Assembly: GCA_902806565.1 (NCBI GenBank)
Contig: CADCXA010000027.1
Location: 930,001 to 994,000 of the forward strand
Reading direction: 5' to 3'
From: Hypoxylon rubiginosum
Taxonomy: Eukaryota > Ascomycota > Sordariomycetes > Xylariales > Hypoxylaceae
DNA: 64,000 nt
Position 1 is the stretch's first letter. Every line of letters starts with the position of its first letter. This document shows positions 21,134-33,782 of the stretch, piece by piece. The position numbers and the translations under genes are program-made. The notes under the pieces were generated by a model, which saw only the letters and a program-made list of their open reading frames with translations, made no database searches and was not told the DNA's origin.

Positions 21134-23441
21134 CAATTCCCATGGCTCCCGATCAAATTGGGACCTGCTCTTTTTTTTTTTTTCTTTTTCTCATGATTGA
21201 CTACATTTTACCCTTCAGATTAACCTATTTATTTAGATGTATATATTGCTTCTTCTGACACTTCTACTATTTGGACTTCCTTTTTTGTCAAGATCTTAGC
21301 CGTTGGCCACCTGGATAGGACCATGGACCTGTTAGGAGATGGGACATAGAACATACCGCTAAGGGGGGGACAATGGGTAAGGGAGAACCCTTTATTATTA
21401 GCCCCTATGTATACTCAGAGCCAGCAGCTATTAGGTTCATAGCTCTTCACGCAATAGCATAGTGCTGCCCCTATCATATGGTCGGCCTCTCGTGACACTT
21501 TTCCCCTTACCCCTTTTCGCCTCGAGAAGAGGCGAACCTTCATTAGTCCCTCGTTGGCACTTATCGTTCTTCTAAGCTCAAAGTTTCTTTGCATATATTG
21601 AGTAAACTAGGACAATAATTTCTGTACACGATTACAGCTATCACCTTTCATACCTATAGGTAGTATTGATTTGCGATCTAACCACTCTCTATTGTTGCTC
21701 AGTTCATACTGCCTTCGTGGCTTGTCCTTGTCTCCTGTTCGTTTACCCTGAATGCCTTTAAAATGAAAATCCACCAGAACTACATGATATAGTTCATACA
21801 GTATTGCCATTCCTTAGGTACCTAGGTATATTCTAGACCGAATCGAACATTTGATGATGTCTTTTCTGGGTTGTTGCGAGGAGCGGTATAACCAGCATTA
21901 GCAGTAGTAATGAGACGGGCATTGGATTTTACCTGGCAGCACCATTACAATTGACTTGAATATAAGAAATCCTACAATGTGGAAATTTTAATGCTGATGT
22001 ATGTGACTTGAAGCAATATGCTATGTTTTCTACCATGTTGTCTGGTTGTATATAAAACCGGCGAGATAAAACAGCAAACGATGTTGGCTTTAGCGACGGT
22101 GAGAATCCACATATTTAGGTCAAGCAGCTAAACATTAAATGCGGCTGCTATCTGTGGCTTTAGTAATAATTAGTCCGGGAGTTAGTGTTAGTCTGCGAAC
22201 TAATACGACACTAATAAGGGAATGTAACGGGAAACGATAAGGCGCGCTTCCAGGCTTCCCAGCGACATGGCTCGGTCACGGCGGAATTGATTGAGGTTAC
22301 ATGCGGACAAGGGTTAAGGTCGAAGCTATGTAATCCTGCAAGACCCTTTGGTGTCTTACCTAAGGATCATCAAGTTTAGGGCGTGCTGGGCGTGAAAGGT
22401 GAAAAGTGCGTGGCCCGGAGAAACAAACATGGACATCTGTACGATTCGGCGAATCGCTTTCGCGGACCTCATCGGTGCTTTTTTTTTTCTTTTCTTTCAG
22501 TCAGGTACTGTGTGAACCCCGAGTAGGCAGATGGCTGGGGCACCTAAATGTACCTGTAGCTCGCAATTGCACGTGGTTTATTCCGTAGAAGTCCGTTTAA
22601 CTGGGAGGGCTGGAAGGGTTGGGAGTAAGCACCGAGTATTAGGTACTCTTGCGGTATCTCTGCATCCGACGAACTTAGCCATGAGACATTCGCGGTACGG
22701 AAGGATGTCGACAAGCCTGTATACATGTAGATAGCTGTATACAAGCACTTTGGACTATTAGAGAAGGCATAGAAAATATTGGACAATACCTATCTACATA
22801 TATATGTAGGTAATTAGCAGCAACAAGGTGTAAGGTATAAGGGTTTGTTAGGAGGGGGCTAGAGGAAGAGCTTGAGGAGGGCCTAGAAAGACCTATAGAG
22901 GGACCTAAGAAAAGACGAAGGGATGGAGTATCTGCTCCCCGCTTTCGGACCCTGAATTGGAATCTTAGTGGTTAGATCATAGCACGACAATACAGAAAAA
23001 AATTGTTAACCCCTCATGGGAACCATGGACCTTCCTTACAGCCCTTACGGTCAAACTGAGCTCCCAAAAAGAAAAAAAGGCACATAAGAACCCCTCCTTC
23101 ACCGCTTAGTTTTACTGCTTACATCTCAGCTCATCCTCCTTCCTTCCAATTTCCTACCCTTCTTCCTTAAATAACAGACCATCCCCCATCTCGATTGTTG
23201 TTGTTTCCACTCAACAATCGATCCAAATCTCCCCAGTTGTAGAGAGTTGGGACCGACAGTCTGTTCTTCTCGTGAGTCCGGTCCTTCTGCTATCCTATCT
23301 TCCTACCACTCCCACCTTCTTCTTTTGCTCTTCTCTTGTCTTCTCCCATCCCTAGAGAAGACTTTCATAAAAGGCTCATCTCATACTAACTGTCCCCCTA
23401 GAAAACCCCTCTTCTCCCAGATACGTCAGATAACCGTCAAG
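21134..23441. other. Intergenic, no gene supported
   Basis: Contains a TACCTAGGTA palindrome (21819-21828), short AT-rich stretches and, from about 23090, pyrimidine-rich promoter/leader sequence of the methionine synthase gene. The ORFs are below 92 codons and unconvincing. Confidence 0.5.
21172..21184 (+). terminator. Oligo-T RNA polymerase III terminator of tRNA-Lys
   Basis: An uninterrupted T run starts about 40 bp after the tRNA 3' end, as expected for Pol III termination, although it lies somewhat further downstream than usual. Confidence 0.6.
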
Positions 23442-25875
23442 ATGGTTCAATCAGCAGTACTGGGTTTCCCCCGTATGGGTGCGAACCGTGACCTGAAGAA
23501 GGCCACCGAAGCTTGTAAGTAGCCCACCAGCTTTACTATCCTGTCATCAGCGATTGGAGCCCGTTACTAACTTCCTATCCAAGACTGGGCTGGCAACCTT
23601 TCCCAGGCTGACCTCCTTACTGAGGCCAAGCGTCTCCGTCTCGCCCACTGGAAGATCCAGAAAGATGCCGGCGTCGACGTCATTCCCAGCAACGACTTTG
23701 CCCTCTATGACCAGGTCCTATCCCACATCCAGGACTTCGGTGTAAGTTAACGAGAAATGCCTTGCCACAAATACATATACCAAAAGCTAACCTCGAATAT
23801 CGTAGGCCGTCCCTGAGCGATACTCCAACGTTGGCCTCGACCGTGTCGATGAATACTTTGCCATGGGTCGTGGCCACCAGAAGGGCGACGTAGACGTTCC
23901 TAGCTTGGAGATGGTCAAATGGTTTGACTCCAACTACCACTACGTCAAGCCTACCCTCCAGGACAACCAGACCTTCAAGCTCACCGCCAGCCCCAAGGCT
24001 GTCGCCGAGTTCATCGAGGCAAAGGAGGCTGGTATCAACACCCGGCCTGTTCTGCTTGGTCCCGTCTCTTTCCTTCACCTGGGCAAGGCAGACCGTGGCC
24101 AGAGCGTTGAGCCCATTGACCTCCTCGAGAAGCTTCTTCCTGTCTACGAGGAACTCCTCACCAAGCTGAAGGAAGCTGGTGCCGAGACCGTACAGATTGA
24201 CGAGCCTGTCCTCGTCTTCGACCTTCCCGCTAAGACCAAGGCTGCCTTCAAGCCCGCCTATGAGAAGTTCGCCAGCGTGGCGGCTAAGATCCCCAAGCTG
24301 GTTTTCACCACCTACTTCGGTGACATCGTTCACAACCTGAACCTCGTCCCCAAGGACGTTTACGCTGTGCACGTTGACCTCGTCCGCAACCCCGAGCAGC
24401 TAGAGACTGTCATTGGCGCGCTCAGCCCCAAGACCATTCTGTCTGTCGGTATTGTCGACGGCCGAAACATCTGGAAGACCAACTTCAAGCGTGCAATTGA
24501 GGTTGCAGAGACTGCTGTTCAGAAGCTTGGCAAGGACCGTGTCATTGTTGCCACGTCCAGCTCTCTCCTACACACCCCCCACACCCTTGCCAGCGAGAAG
24601 AAGCTGGACTCCGAAATCGCCGACTGGTTCTCCTTTGCCTCTGAGAAGGCTGTTGAGATTGCCATCATCGCCAAGGCCGTCACTGAGGGCCCTGCCTCGG
24701 TCCGTGAGGCCCTCGAGGCCAACGCCAAGTCTATGAACGCTCGTGCTACCTCGAAGCGAACCAACAACCCCCAGGTCAAGGAGAGGCAATCCAAGATCGC
24801 CCCTTCGGACTACAACCGCAAATCTCAATTCCCGTCCCGAATCTCTCAACAACAAAAGAAACTCAACCTTCCTCTTTTCCCTACTACCACCATCGGCTCT
24901 TTCCCCCAGACCAAGGAGATCCGAGTGCAGCGAAACAAATTCACCAAGGGAGAGATCACCGAGTCTCAATATGACAAGTTCATTGAGCAGGAGATTGACA
25001 TGAACGTCAAGATCCAGGATGAGCTCGAGCTGGATGTCTACGTCCACGGTGAGCCTGAGCGAAACGACATGGTGCAGTACTTCGGTGAGCGCCTGGACGG
25101 CTATGCCTTCACCACGCACGCTTGGGTCCAGAGCTACGGATCTCGATGCGTCCGACCTCCTATCATTGTCGGCGACATTTCTCGCCCGGCTCCCATGACT
25201 GTCAAGGAGTCCAAGTACGCCGTGTCGGTCTCGAGCAAGCCCATGAAGGGTATGTTGACTGGCCCGGTCACCTGCTTGAGATGGTCGTTCCCCCGTGACG
25301 ATGTCCACCAGTCCGTCCAGGCTGAGCAGCTTGCTTTGGCCCTCCGTGACGAGGTCGTTGACCTTGAGAAGGCTGGCATTGACGTCATCCAGGTCGACGA
25401 GCCCGCTCTTCGTGAGGGTCTACCTCTCCGAGCCGGCAAGGAGCGTGAGGCTTACCTTGACTGGGCCGTCAAGGCCTTCAGACTCTCCACCGTCGGTGTT
25501 GAAGACTCGACTCAGATCCACTCGCACTTCTGCTACTCTGAGTTCCAGGACTTCTTCCACGCCATCGCCGCTCTTGACGCTGACGTGCTGTCCATCGAGA
25601 ACAGCAAGTCTGACTCTAAGCTTTTGGGCGTGTTCGTCGACGAGGCCTACCCTCGCCACATCGGCCCTGGTGTCTACGACATCCACTCCCCTCGTATCCC
25701 CAGCGAGCAGGAGATCAAGGTCCGCATCGAAGAGATGCTCCAGTACCTCAAGCCTGAGCAGCTCTGGATCAACCCTGACTGCGGTCTCAAGACCCGTCAG
25801 TGGAAGGAGACCAAGGCCGCGTTGGTCAACATGGTCAACGCTGCCAAGTTCTTCCGTGCTAAGTACGCTAAATAA
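23442..25875 (+). CDS. metE: Cobalamin-independent methionine synthase (MetE/Met6 type)
   Basis: Three exons (23442-23514, 23584-23741, 23806-25875) encode 766 residues, the usual length for fungal Met6. The enzyme transfers a methyl group from 5-methyltetrahydropteroyl-glutamate to homocysteine, the last step of methionine synthesis, in the cytosol. The N-terminal half begins with VLGFPRMGANRDLKKATEAYW and the C-terminal half contains the second TIM barrel (TTTIGSFPQTKEIR). The zinc site is complete: His651 and Cys653 in HSHFCYSEF, Glu675, and Cys736 in NPDCGLKTR, at the same spacing as the Escherichia coli enzyme. The 69- and 64-bp introns both lie in the first 250 bp, with GTAAGT donors. 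The ATG is preceded by a long C/T-rich leader. The codon choice is strongly biased to C-ending codons, consistent with high expression. Confidence 0.97.
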
Positions 25876-28800
25876 ATGGTTCTCCGTTAGCGAGGCCAGT
25901 GTTTTTGTTTTTATTCTTTTTACGAAGTCGATGATCATTGCATGAGGTTGTGGGGACGTGGAGTTGCCTGCCAAAAATTTCTATGGGACTGCATAATCGA
26001 TTTCAACATCGGCGTTTTTAACAGAACCGGGTTCTCAAAGGTCAAAAGGGAATCTATACCAAAAAAGGTCTACAGGAAAGATTGGCGGGAAATGGGAAGC
26101 ATTCAACATTAAGCATATACAAAGGCGGGAAAGAATTATACCAGATAGTCCATCAACCGGACTTGGGGGAGTAGATGGCGTTTTTCGGAATTTGATTCCC
26201 TCTTTAATGGAAGGGATCGTGGTTACGATCAAATGTAGATATATGAGCAGTGAGTCCAATTCAACCGGGCGATGATCATAAGAAGAATCGAAACTTCTAT
26301 TACTGCACACACCTCTTTGGCCATGCATAGACGCATTGAAGTGAACACGAATTGCGAATACATATTGCGAATACCTACCTAATTTATCAAATTGGTGTTG
26401 GCGTACTTGGACAATACCATGCTCATCTGCATAAAAGCATCGCAGACAGAGCCCCATTTGTGTTATTAATGCATCATGCCGCCAGCAATGATACCCAAGA
26501 GATCCCCGACGACACCATATGACGAAATAAAGGAAGCTCATGTCTTATTTTGGGAATTAAGAATGGTCGCTGATTGAATGGCCTTTTGACGCCTGTTAAA
26601 TCAGTCAAATCAGGGCTAAAGCGCTAAACTGGTGAAACTGCCAACGTCTGCCCCTTTCTTATGTGCCTAGAACCCCTCAAGCCCCTTAGTAATAAGCTAT
26701 CGTCTAGCAGGGCGGCACCGCTGAAAAAAAAAAGATTTTCTTTTCCCCGAAATCCTTCGTTTTGAGCCAGCCCTACCCTAGTACCCGCTAACTAGCTCAG
26801 TCAATTCGTTGCGAATAGTTTCATTCGTCTCAATTTATGGGAACATGATAGCATACCTACCTACAGATAACGATAGGCGGTACTTGGCAGCTTTGTTTAA
26901 ATGAAATAGAAAGACGTTGGAACCAACGCTAGAAAAGTCTCATCTCGACTTTACAACTTAAAGGGGGAGAGAAGTGATTTCACCGCATCGGCGGGTACAC
27001 ATGTCCTGTTCAGCGACAGGCAATAAATCTTGATCCTGTATGACGACGCCACGAGAAGAAAAGAAAGGCACAGCAGATCGTCCCATGTACCTAGCCCTCC
27101 GACAGAAAACGTGGCCGGGGTCGTGGAACATTCTACAGCTCCTTACCGCTGGATATATTGCAAGGACAGGCGTGGCGCCATGGGGGTTCTGTTTGAGATT
27201 TCCCTCTTGGATGTGTCGTCCGATCTACATGGTAGAAATATTCAGACGACTCAATGCTTGCCGCATAGCGAACTCCGTTGGGCTCATCCCTTGAGTCCGC
27301 GAATCGAGATTACAAGTACGTACATGCGATTTCAGGAGCCGCCCTTGTTGCCTTCTCCAGTTGCGCATCCATCCCAAAGCTGGAATGCAGCATTGAGGAG
27401 AACGCGTCGCGGGCGTGTCATGTTTCTTCTTCTTCTTTAGCATAGCCACACTGCCTTTCCACGCGACCGTGGTCCTCGACGACGTGGTGCATGGCCGTCG
27501 GGAGTTCACTGCGGCGCAAGCTTACAACTCAAGGAAGGTCTTTTTTTTTCTCCCCACGAAGAGGATCGTGCGCGCCGCTCAACTCGCGGGTCCTTCCTTG
27601 TTCCACGAATTCCTTGCAGTTCTAGACCACTAATGGTACGGAAGAGAAAAAAAAGTTTAGTGGCGAGCGGTCTCAATATCTAGTTCTGTGTATCATGTTG
27701 TAAAACGTAATTCTAAATTTTAGTAGTGAATAGTCACGGCTTGGTGCGTCCGTCGCACGATATCGTGATCGCTAGATGTTCCTAAAAGCAGGGCTGATAG
27801 AGGGGTGAGGGGGAAAGGGGAAATCCCACGAAATGTTTGCTACGGGGCCGGAGTAAGCAATACCGTTGGCAAGTCACAAAAAGCAAGGGAATAAATAAAA
27901 AGCCTCTTGCAGATGCTACTGATGCTGCTGATGTTGGCAGACAACTTTTTATATTAAATATGAACCAAATGTGACCATTCTGCCATCATGATGATAGCTC
28001 GCGCGCTGCCGAGTACGGGCCGTTATATCGCAGATCATTAATCTAATCTCTAATCTCGATCGTCCATGTCTGTCAACGTTCCGCCATCTTTCTTACCTAC
28101 CACACCAACCTTGCGCAGATTATCTCACCTTAATTTTTTAACCATCAGACGATGATATCGGTAACGCCTAGAAAATAGCTTGAAGGCAGTAGAAAAGTCG
28201 GCCAGCAAGAGAAATTATGCAGCGCGCCACCATGCGTTGTTGTCGCACGAGCTGGCTGGCTGGCTGGCTGACTGACTGGCTGGGTACCGTAAGGCCTTGC
28301 TCAACCAAAAGTCCATCAGCTCTGTCGATTCTCAAATGCCTATTGGCTTCTTTACCGGTTTCACGATGTCGTACCTGCGTCTTGACCGACAGGGGTTTAG
28401 TCGTATTGGTGCGTGGGGCTCAGGGGCACCAACAATTCGAGCCCGGCCTTGGTCCCTGGCAACTGGCCGTTGTTCTTCGCTTCAGTCTCCTCTTCTTCCT
28501 TGCTTCTCTTTTTCTTTCATCTTGGCCCGTTAGGCCCCGGCTCTTTTGCCAGATGGGCCCCGCTGGAGGGATCCAGCCATCCTATGGGCCGCCTATCGTC
28601 AGTGGGTCGTAGTCAGTCCTCCCCAATAGAATGGTGCCCGTCAGCCAGTCAGCCAGTCGACAACATGATGAGCTAGGGTGTCCTGGGCTACGTTTGAAAG
28701 AGTCCCCAGGATTCTTGGTCCTTGAATTCTTTCACGCTAACCGCCAAGGTAAAGGAGCCCGTCCTGTAAAAGGGCTCGCTACCCTCCACTACCGCGATAT

Positions 28801-29208
28801 GTCTCTCCTTTCTCCCTTTCTTTCCTTACCATTCGCGTGTTCTCTCTTTTCTCACGTCTATCTCCAGTCTCTCTTTTTTCTCTTCGACGTTGTCAGTCCA
28901 GTCCATTTCCTGCTTAGCCAGCAGCTTTCAATTCTATACACACCACTCTTTCCCAGCAACTGTGTCTGCTCAGCTTTCGCGAAATCGACTTTCGCTCACT
29001 TACAATCCGCATTGCATATTGCATACGTCCACTCATTCGACAGCAACGAAGTACATACCCTCTCCGAGATTAGACTACCTTGAAAATAGAGTAAATAGAA
29101 CCACCGAGGTACTCTTAGAAGAAAGCAAACGAAACATACGAAAATTCTTTTGTCAGGCATACCAAGACAATTGTAAAAGCAACTTACAACCCGCAACCTC
29201 AGTCCAAG
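25876..29208. other. Intergenic, no supported gene
   Basis: Several ORFs of 80-170 codons (for example 26035-26541 minus and 27030-27440 plus) lack recognisable domains, family-like composition or supporting splice structure. A GGCT tandem repeat lies at 28251-28282. The segment from about 28440 to 29208 is C/T-rich, typical of the promoter and leader of the secreted-protein gene that follows. Confidence 0.5.
28251..28282. repeat. GGCT/GACT tetranucleotide repeat
   Basis: GCTGGCTGGCTGGCTGGCTG runs into ACTGACTGGCTGG. It is a simple sequence repeat in non-coding DNA. Confidence 0.85.
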
Positions 29209-30324
29209 ATGAAGTCCGCAACTGTTGCATTCGGCCTCTTTGCCGGACTCGCGTCCGCCTCCTACAACCACCCCCGCCACTTCCACCACAACCCTCACTG
29301 GCGACGAAATGAGACCGCCGCTGCCGCCGGTCCTTCAACCACCCTAACCGTCGCCATCACTTCCGTCCACACCATTACCTCCTGCGCCGCCAGTATCACG
29401 AACTGCCCGGCCGCTACCGGCAACAGCACCGGCCCTGCTGTAGTCACCGAGGTGATCGATCTGACCACCACAGTCTGCCCGGTCACTGCCGCTGAGTCAA
29501 TCTCCAGCTCTATGGTCGGTGCCCACAGCAGCGGTCTGATTCCCGGCTCCACGCGCACCGTCACTGCTACGACCACCGGCGGTCTTTCCCCCGAGGCTAC
29601 TTCTGCCCCGGGTGTCTCCGTCTACCCTACCCTCAGCACCGTTGATGAGACCCTCAGCGTGACTGTCGGCCCTGAGAGCTCTCGATCCGTCCTGGTTACC
29701 ACTGTCAAGTCCACCGTTACCGCCATGGTTACCGTTACTGCTACCCCCGTTGCCGGATCTGACTCTGGCTCCGGCTCTGGCAGCGGCAGTGGTAACGAAG
29801 GATCTGGCGAGACCGCTGCGGCCGGTACTACTAGCGAGGGCACCACTACTACCACCATGACTTCCACCGGTACCCGTACCGTCACCATCATCCCTGCGAG
29901 CTCCAGCGGTGTCTCTACTGAGGAGACCGGCTCCAGCAACTCTGGCAGCGGTTCCGACTCTGGTTCCGGCTCCGGATCTGGATCTGGCTCAGGCTCCGAG
30001 GGCGAGGGCGAGTGCGTTGCCACTACCGTCACCGTCACCGAGACCCTCCCGGCCAGCACTGTCTACGTCACCGCCCCTGCCGCTGAGGCCACGGGTGACA
30101 AGGCCGTCGCTACTGGCGCTACGGCCACCACTACCAGCGCCGCCTCCGCCGGAAGCGACAGCAGCAGCAGCGGTGACGACAGCGACGACTGTCCTCCCGA
30201 GGAGAGCGACGCCGACGTCACCGCCACCGCCACCCAGATCGTCGTTCCCTACCCCACCGGCAACGGAACGGCGTCCGCCTACCCCTCAGGCGCCGCCATC
30301 CCGACCGTCGTCCTCCGACGCTAA
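29209..30324 (+). CDS. Secreted Ser/Thr/Gly-rich cell-wall-type protein
   Basis: This single exon encodes 371 residues. MKSATVAFGLFAGLASAS is a clear signal peptide with cleavage near residue 18. A His/Asn/Arg-rich segment follows, then a block with two cysteine-bearing stretches (TITSCAASITNCPAATG and VIDLTTTVCPVTAAES), a pattern frequent in fungal wall and clock-controlled secreted proteins. The body is Thr/Ser-rich with two Gly-Ser runs (about residues 184-200 and 243-264), consistent with O-mannosylation. A late Cys pair lies at about 268 and 329. The C-terminus ends PTVVLRR and has no hydrophobic tail, so GPI attachment is unlikely. The sequence context is a strong C/T-rich promoter. The exact role is unknown; it is probably structural. 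Confidence 0.82.
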   Translation: MKSATVAFGLFAGLASASYNHPRHFHHNPHWRRNETAAAAGPSTTLTVAITSVHTITSCAASITNCPAATGNSTGPAVVTEVIDLTTTVCPVTAAESISSSMVGAHSSGLIPGSTRTVTATTTGGLSPEATSAPGVSVYPTLSTVDETLSVTVGPESSRSVLVTTVKSTVTAMVTVTATPVAGSDSGSGSGSGSGNEGSGETAAAGTTSEGTTTTTMTSTGTRTVTIIPASSSGVSTEETGSSNSGSGSDSGSGSGSGSGSGSEGEGECVATTVTVTETLPASTVYVTAPAAEATGDKAVATGATATTTSAASAGSDSSSSGDDSDDCPPEESDADVTATATQIVVPYPTGNGTASAYPSGAAIPTVVLRR

Positions 30325-32030
30325 GCTTTTCTTTTTCTTTCTGCAAAGAAAAGTAACGGAGGAGAGAGAAAAACAGCCACACGCCTTGTAACTTACTACA
30401 ATACCAATAGCAATGGACGAGGAATGACTGCATACGACAAATCTTGGGTAGCCATATTGGGTGAAAAAGGCAAAGCAAGCGAGCATCACATATCCCACCC
30501 CCTTTTTTGGATTTTGATCTTGGATTTTCTTGATTTGATCTATGTTTTTTCTCGCGTACGATGATGGCAGATCTTGGGAAAGCAAACCAAAACATCTCGC
30601 CCCTGGTCTGGTTGCCGGGGATTCGGGGAAAAAATAGAAAGAGGGCGGGCTCATCTCGGCTTATCTAGGGGCTATGCCGCGGACTCGGACTTGTCGGGTA
30701 TCGTGTGCTGGGGATGGCCGTGGAGAGGCTCGCCTTCGAATTCGATTCTAAAGTGTACGTAGTGTTGTTGCGTTATCTATGTAGATGGGCCTTTTTTGAA
30801 TGGAGACTTGGATTTATGGTGCTTAAAACTTCTTTTCGTGTCTTAGTGAAGTGACATGGCAAACCGATCTACAGTTGTGACGATACCTGAAGGCGTAGTC
30901 TGACAAGTTCTTGGAAAGTTAAGACTTCCCTTTCTATGTCAGTTGTTTCTGGCATTTTAGGCATTTCATAGGTACATTGTCTTGATATCTACCTCCTATG
31001 TATCAGGTTGAGATCTTCAGCATTTATGTGAGTCACTTTTGAGATTAATTTTCTTTGTTTTTTAACTAATAGAGAGTCCAGGGGACACTATATATAGATA
31101 CAATGAAGCTATACATTCCCTATGTGTGGTCGCCTCCCAATTGCAAATGGTGGAAACACCACTGCCGTATATACTAGATAACACACACTTTAAAGCTGAA
31201 CCAGAGTATTGGTCATCACCTGAGAACCAGCCTAAGAGATCTACTATATATACATAAGACAACTTATTAAATCCTTCCCTAGCGAGAAGCCCCAACAGCT
31301 CTTTCTCGCACGTTCTCCTGTAGAGATATCAGATATAATATCTCGTAACCGTTCCCTATAATACGCTGGGTCTTCTCCCAACCCTCGAGCAACATTGGAA
31401 TATCATTACCAACCAAATCCACATTTTTTAATCCCCCCAAGATCCCTATTTGCATGGAATTGACATAAGGTAAATATTACCTCTTTAACTTAATCCCCAA
31501 ATCGTCAACGTACATATATGTTAGGGGCGAGGTAATGTTTGGGCCCCCGATAGGCAATAGAGTCAGCTTTTACCCTTTTACCAACAAGATATTTGATGTG
31601 TGTATTAGGTGAGATGATATTTGTAAGGGCCAAGTCGAATATGTCAGGTTCGAATTGGCATTCGGGGCGGCAGCAGATAGAAATATGGCACTGCTGGAGC
31701 AGTTTAACGTCCTGCTCAGGACGGACGTGTGTGAGTCACTTTTTCAAAGCAACCAGAGGGGAAGTTAAGGGGTTTAAAGGAAGAGCACGCGATATGTATT
31801 TCCTATGCTTTTTTCAGCTTTTCTACCTATGTGAAAATTCCTCCATCAATATTCTATCGATAAAAACAGAAAACATTAACATCATAAACATTACGCCGAA
31901 CAATGCAAAATAAATCGCTCCTCCTTTTTTTTGATGCCCCTTTTTTCCGCATTGTATTGTTCCAAAAATTCGCCCGCCTCCTCAGTTTCAACCGCGGCGG
32001 CAACTCCGCCTTTCAACCCTGGTCCGGACG
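30325..32030. other. Intergenic between convergent genes, AT-rich
   Basis: Shared 3' flank of the secreted-protein gene and the minus-strand hypothetical gene. AT-rich from about 30780 to 31930. No ORF with recognisable content; none supported. Confidence 0.5.
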
Positions 32031-33782
32031 CTATCTCTCGAATCTGCGCAGTAGCCTGGTCAGCGAATCTTTTCTCTTCTTGCCTTTTTCGTTCGACTTC
32101 TTCCTCGACTCACTGCCGTGCCTCTCCTCCTCCCGCGGCGGCGATGGCGGGGCCCGCTCCGGGGTGATGTCGACGCGGTAGTAGGTTTTCCCATCGCCGC
32201 CCTTCACGTGGATGGTGGTGGTGTCGCCGACCTTGCTGCCGCGTATCGTGTCCGGCAGCCGGATCTTGAGCGGCGGCTCCCCGCTCGACTCGGACCCGTC
32301 GGAGGGCGAGCGCGAGCGCGACTGCGACTCGAAACCGTCCGAGACGCGCAGCGAGTCGTCGCTCCGCTTCCGGCAGAACGCCTGCGGGCTCTGCCGCTCC
32401 AGCTCCGTGAGGCCCTCCTCGAGGCTGTGCGTGGGGGAGCTCTGCTCCCGCTGCCGCTGCTGGGGATGGTGACGGCCACGCAGCGTCTCGTCGTACTGAC
32501 GACGCGCGTACTCCGTGGCCGGGTCGTAGTAGCCATACGAGGAGTCGCCGTACTGCCGAGGCCGGGCGCTCGAAGGCCGGGCGCTCTGGGGCCGGGCGCT
32601 GTAAGGCTGGCTGATCTGCGGCCGACCGCGGGGCGCCGTCGCGCAAGGCTCCTTGGGGCGCGGCGACTGCGGGAGCGGAGCGCTGGATGGCGGCGATACG
32701 CGGGACGACGACGACACGTGGGCTGGCGATCCGGAAGGGTGCGGTGCGGCGCGGCGGGGCTCGAAGCTCCTGTTGTCGAGGTTGACGTCGACGCGGAGAT
32801 CCCCTCGACGGTAGAGGGGGGGCTGTGCGTCGGTTGGGCGGGGGAAACGGGGCCAGTCGGGAACAGGCGCCTGTTTATCGTTCTTCGGACGCTGTTCCGG
32901 CTTAGTATCTGTAAAGGGGGTTCTCTTGTTAGTTTCGGGCACTTGCTGGTCCTCTTCGTCCTCGACAGTGGCGACATAAGAAATAATGGTCGGCTTACCC
33001 TCTGCAAACGTTACCTTCTTCCCCGTTTTGGGTCGCGGCTCTGGTTCAGCCTCCGCAAAGGTTGCCTTTTTCTCGGTCTTGGGTCGCTGCTCTAGCTCCG
33101 GTTCCGAGTCCGGTACCTCTTCCATAGTAACGGGGCGAGGAGTCCGGGGGCTGTGGGCGGGTCGATCGTCACGCTTTTCTTCCTTTTGTTCATCCGCCTG
33201 GCGGGGAGCAGGGCTTTGTCCCGCAATGTCCTGCGGAGCCCATCCCTTTTCGACAAGGTGCTGATGATTGAGGCTGTATTTGCCGGACCTCTTATCTGTA
33301 TCCTCACCTGGGTGTTCCTGGTGGGAGGTATTCCGGTCCCGGTGTTCGCGTTTCGAAGCACTGTCGTGTCGGTATTCGTGTCTCGAAGAGCTTTCTGGTC
33401 GATGTCCTGAATGAGAAGCGCTCTGGTCTCGGGATGAATGCTTGGACTTGCTCGCTTCACGCTCTCCAGTTTCCGTTCGTCCTCGGTGCTGGTATGCCTT
33501 GTGATGATTGTTTGACGATCTACTATACGGGTGAGTACGTGTATAGTTATTTGAGGCGGCATCATATTCGTTATACAGGTTAGGACCAGCCGCAGCAGCA
33601 GACGCGGCACTAGTCCAAGCAGCTACTGCTTCATCATAGTCCGGATAGCCAGCCGGGGAATACGAAAAAGGAGGGTTGCTGAAGGCTGGAACTGGACGTC
33701 TCGCCCATTCGGCTTGTTGAACGTACTGGGGATCGTATTGGTTGTACTGGTAGTACTGCTGGGGGTCGTATTGAGAACCCAT
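32031..33782 (-). CDS. Disordered hypothetical protein (583 aa)
   Basis: A single uninterrupted exon runs from an ATG after a short leader to a stop at 32031. The N-terminus is Gln/Tyr-rich (QYDPQQYYQYNQYDPQYVQQ), followed by His/Arg/Ser-rich sequence, two imperfect direct repeats of the type EPEPRPKTGKKVTFAEGKP at about residues 245-270, and proline-rich sequence. The last 90 residues look structured: IRLPDTIRGSKVGDTTTIHV and GKTYYRVDITPE could form a small beta domain, then a basic tail ends LLRRFER. Long ORFs in other frames over this gene are by-products of its GC-rich codons. No family is recognised. Low complexity could suit an RNA-binding or scaffold role, but that is speculation. Confidence 0.7.
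   Translation of the reverse strand: MGSQYDPQQYYQYNQYDPQYVQQAEWARRPVPAFSNPPFSYSPAGYPDYDEAVAAWTSAASAAAAGPNLYNEYDAASNNYTRTHPYSRSSNNHHKAYQHRGRTETGEREASKSKHSSRDQSASHSGHRPESSSRHEYRHDSASKREHRDRNTSHQEHPGEDTDKRSGKYSLNHQHLVEKGWAPQDIAGQSPAPRQADEQKEEKRDDRPAHSPRTPRPVTMEEVPDSEPELEQRPKTEKKATFAEAEPEPRPKTGKKVTFAEGKPTIISYVATVEDEEDQQVPETNKRTPFTDTKPEQRPKNDKQAPVPDWPRFPRPTDAQPPLYRRGDLRVDVNLDNRSFEPRRAAPHPSGSPAHVSSSSRVSPPSSAPLPQSPRPKEPCATAPRGRPQISQPYSARPQSARPSSARPRQYGDSSYGYYDPATEYARRQYDETLRGRHHPQQRQREQSSPTHSLEEGLTELERQSPQAFCRKRSDDSLRVSDGFESQSRSRSPSDGSESSGEPPLKIRLPDTIRGSKVGDTTTIHVKGGDGKTYYRVDITPERAPPSPPREEERHGSESRKKSNEKGKKRKDSLTRLLRRFER

Noticed and set aside
26035..26541. 168-codon minus-strand ORF after methionine synthase
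   Set aside because: No recognisable motif and ordinary intergenic composition. Its length could arise by chance in a 3-kb spacer.
27030..27440. 136-codon plus-strand ORF
   Set aside because: No recognisable domain, and the end runs into a T-rich tract (MFLLLL). Probably chance.
32118..33095. 325-codon ORF antisense to the 583-residue protein
   Set aside because: A shadow of GC-rich codons on the opposite strand; Arg/Ala/Leu-rich without domain structure.
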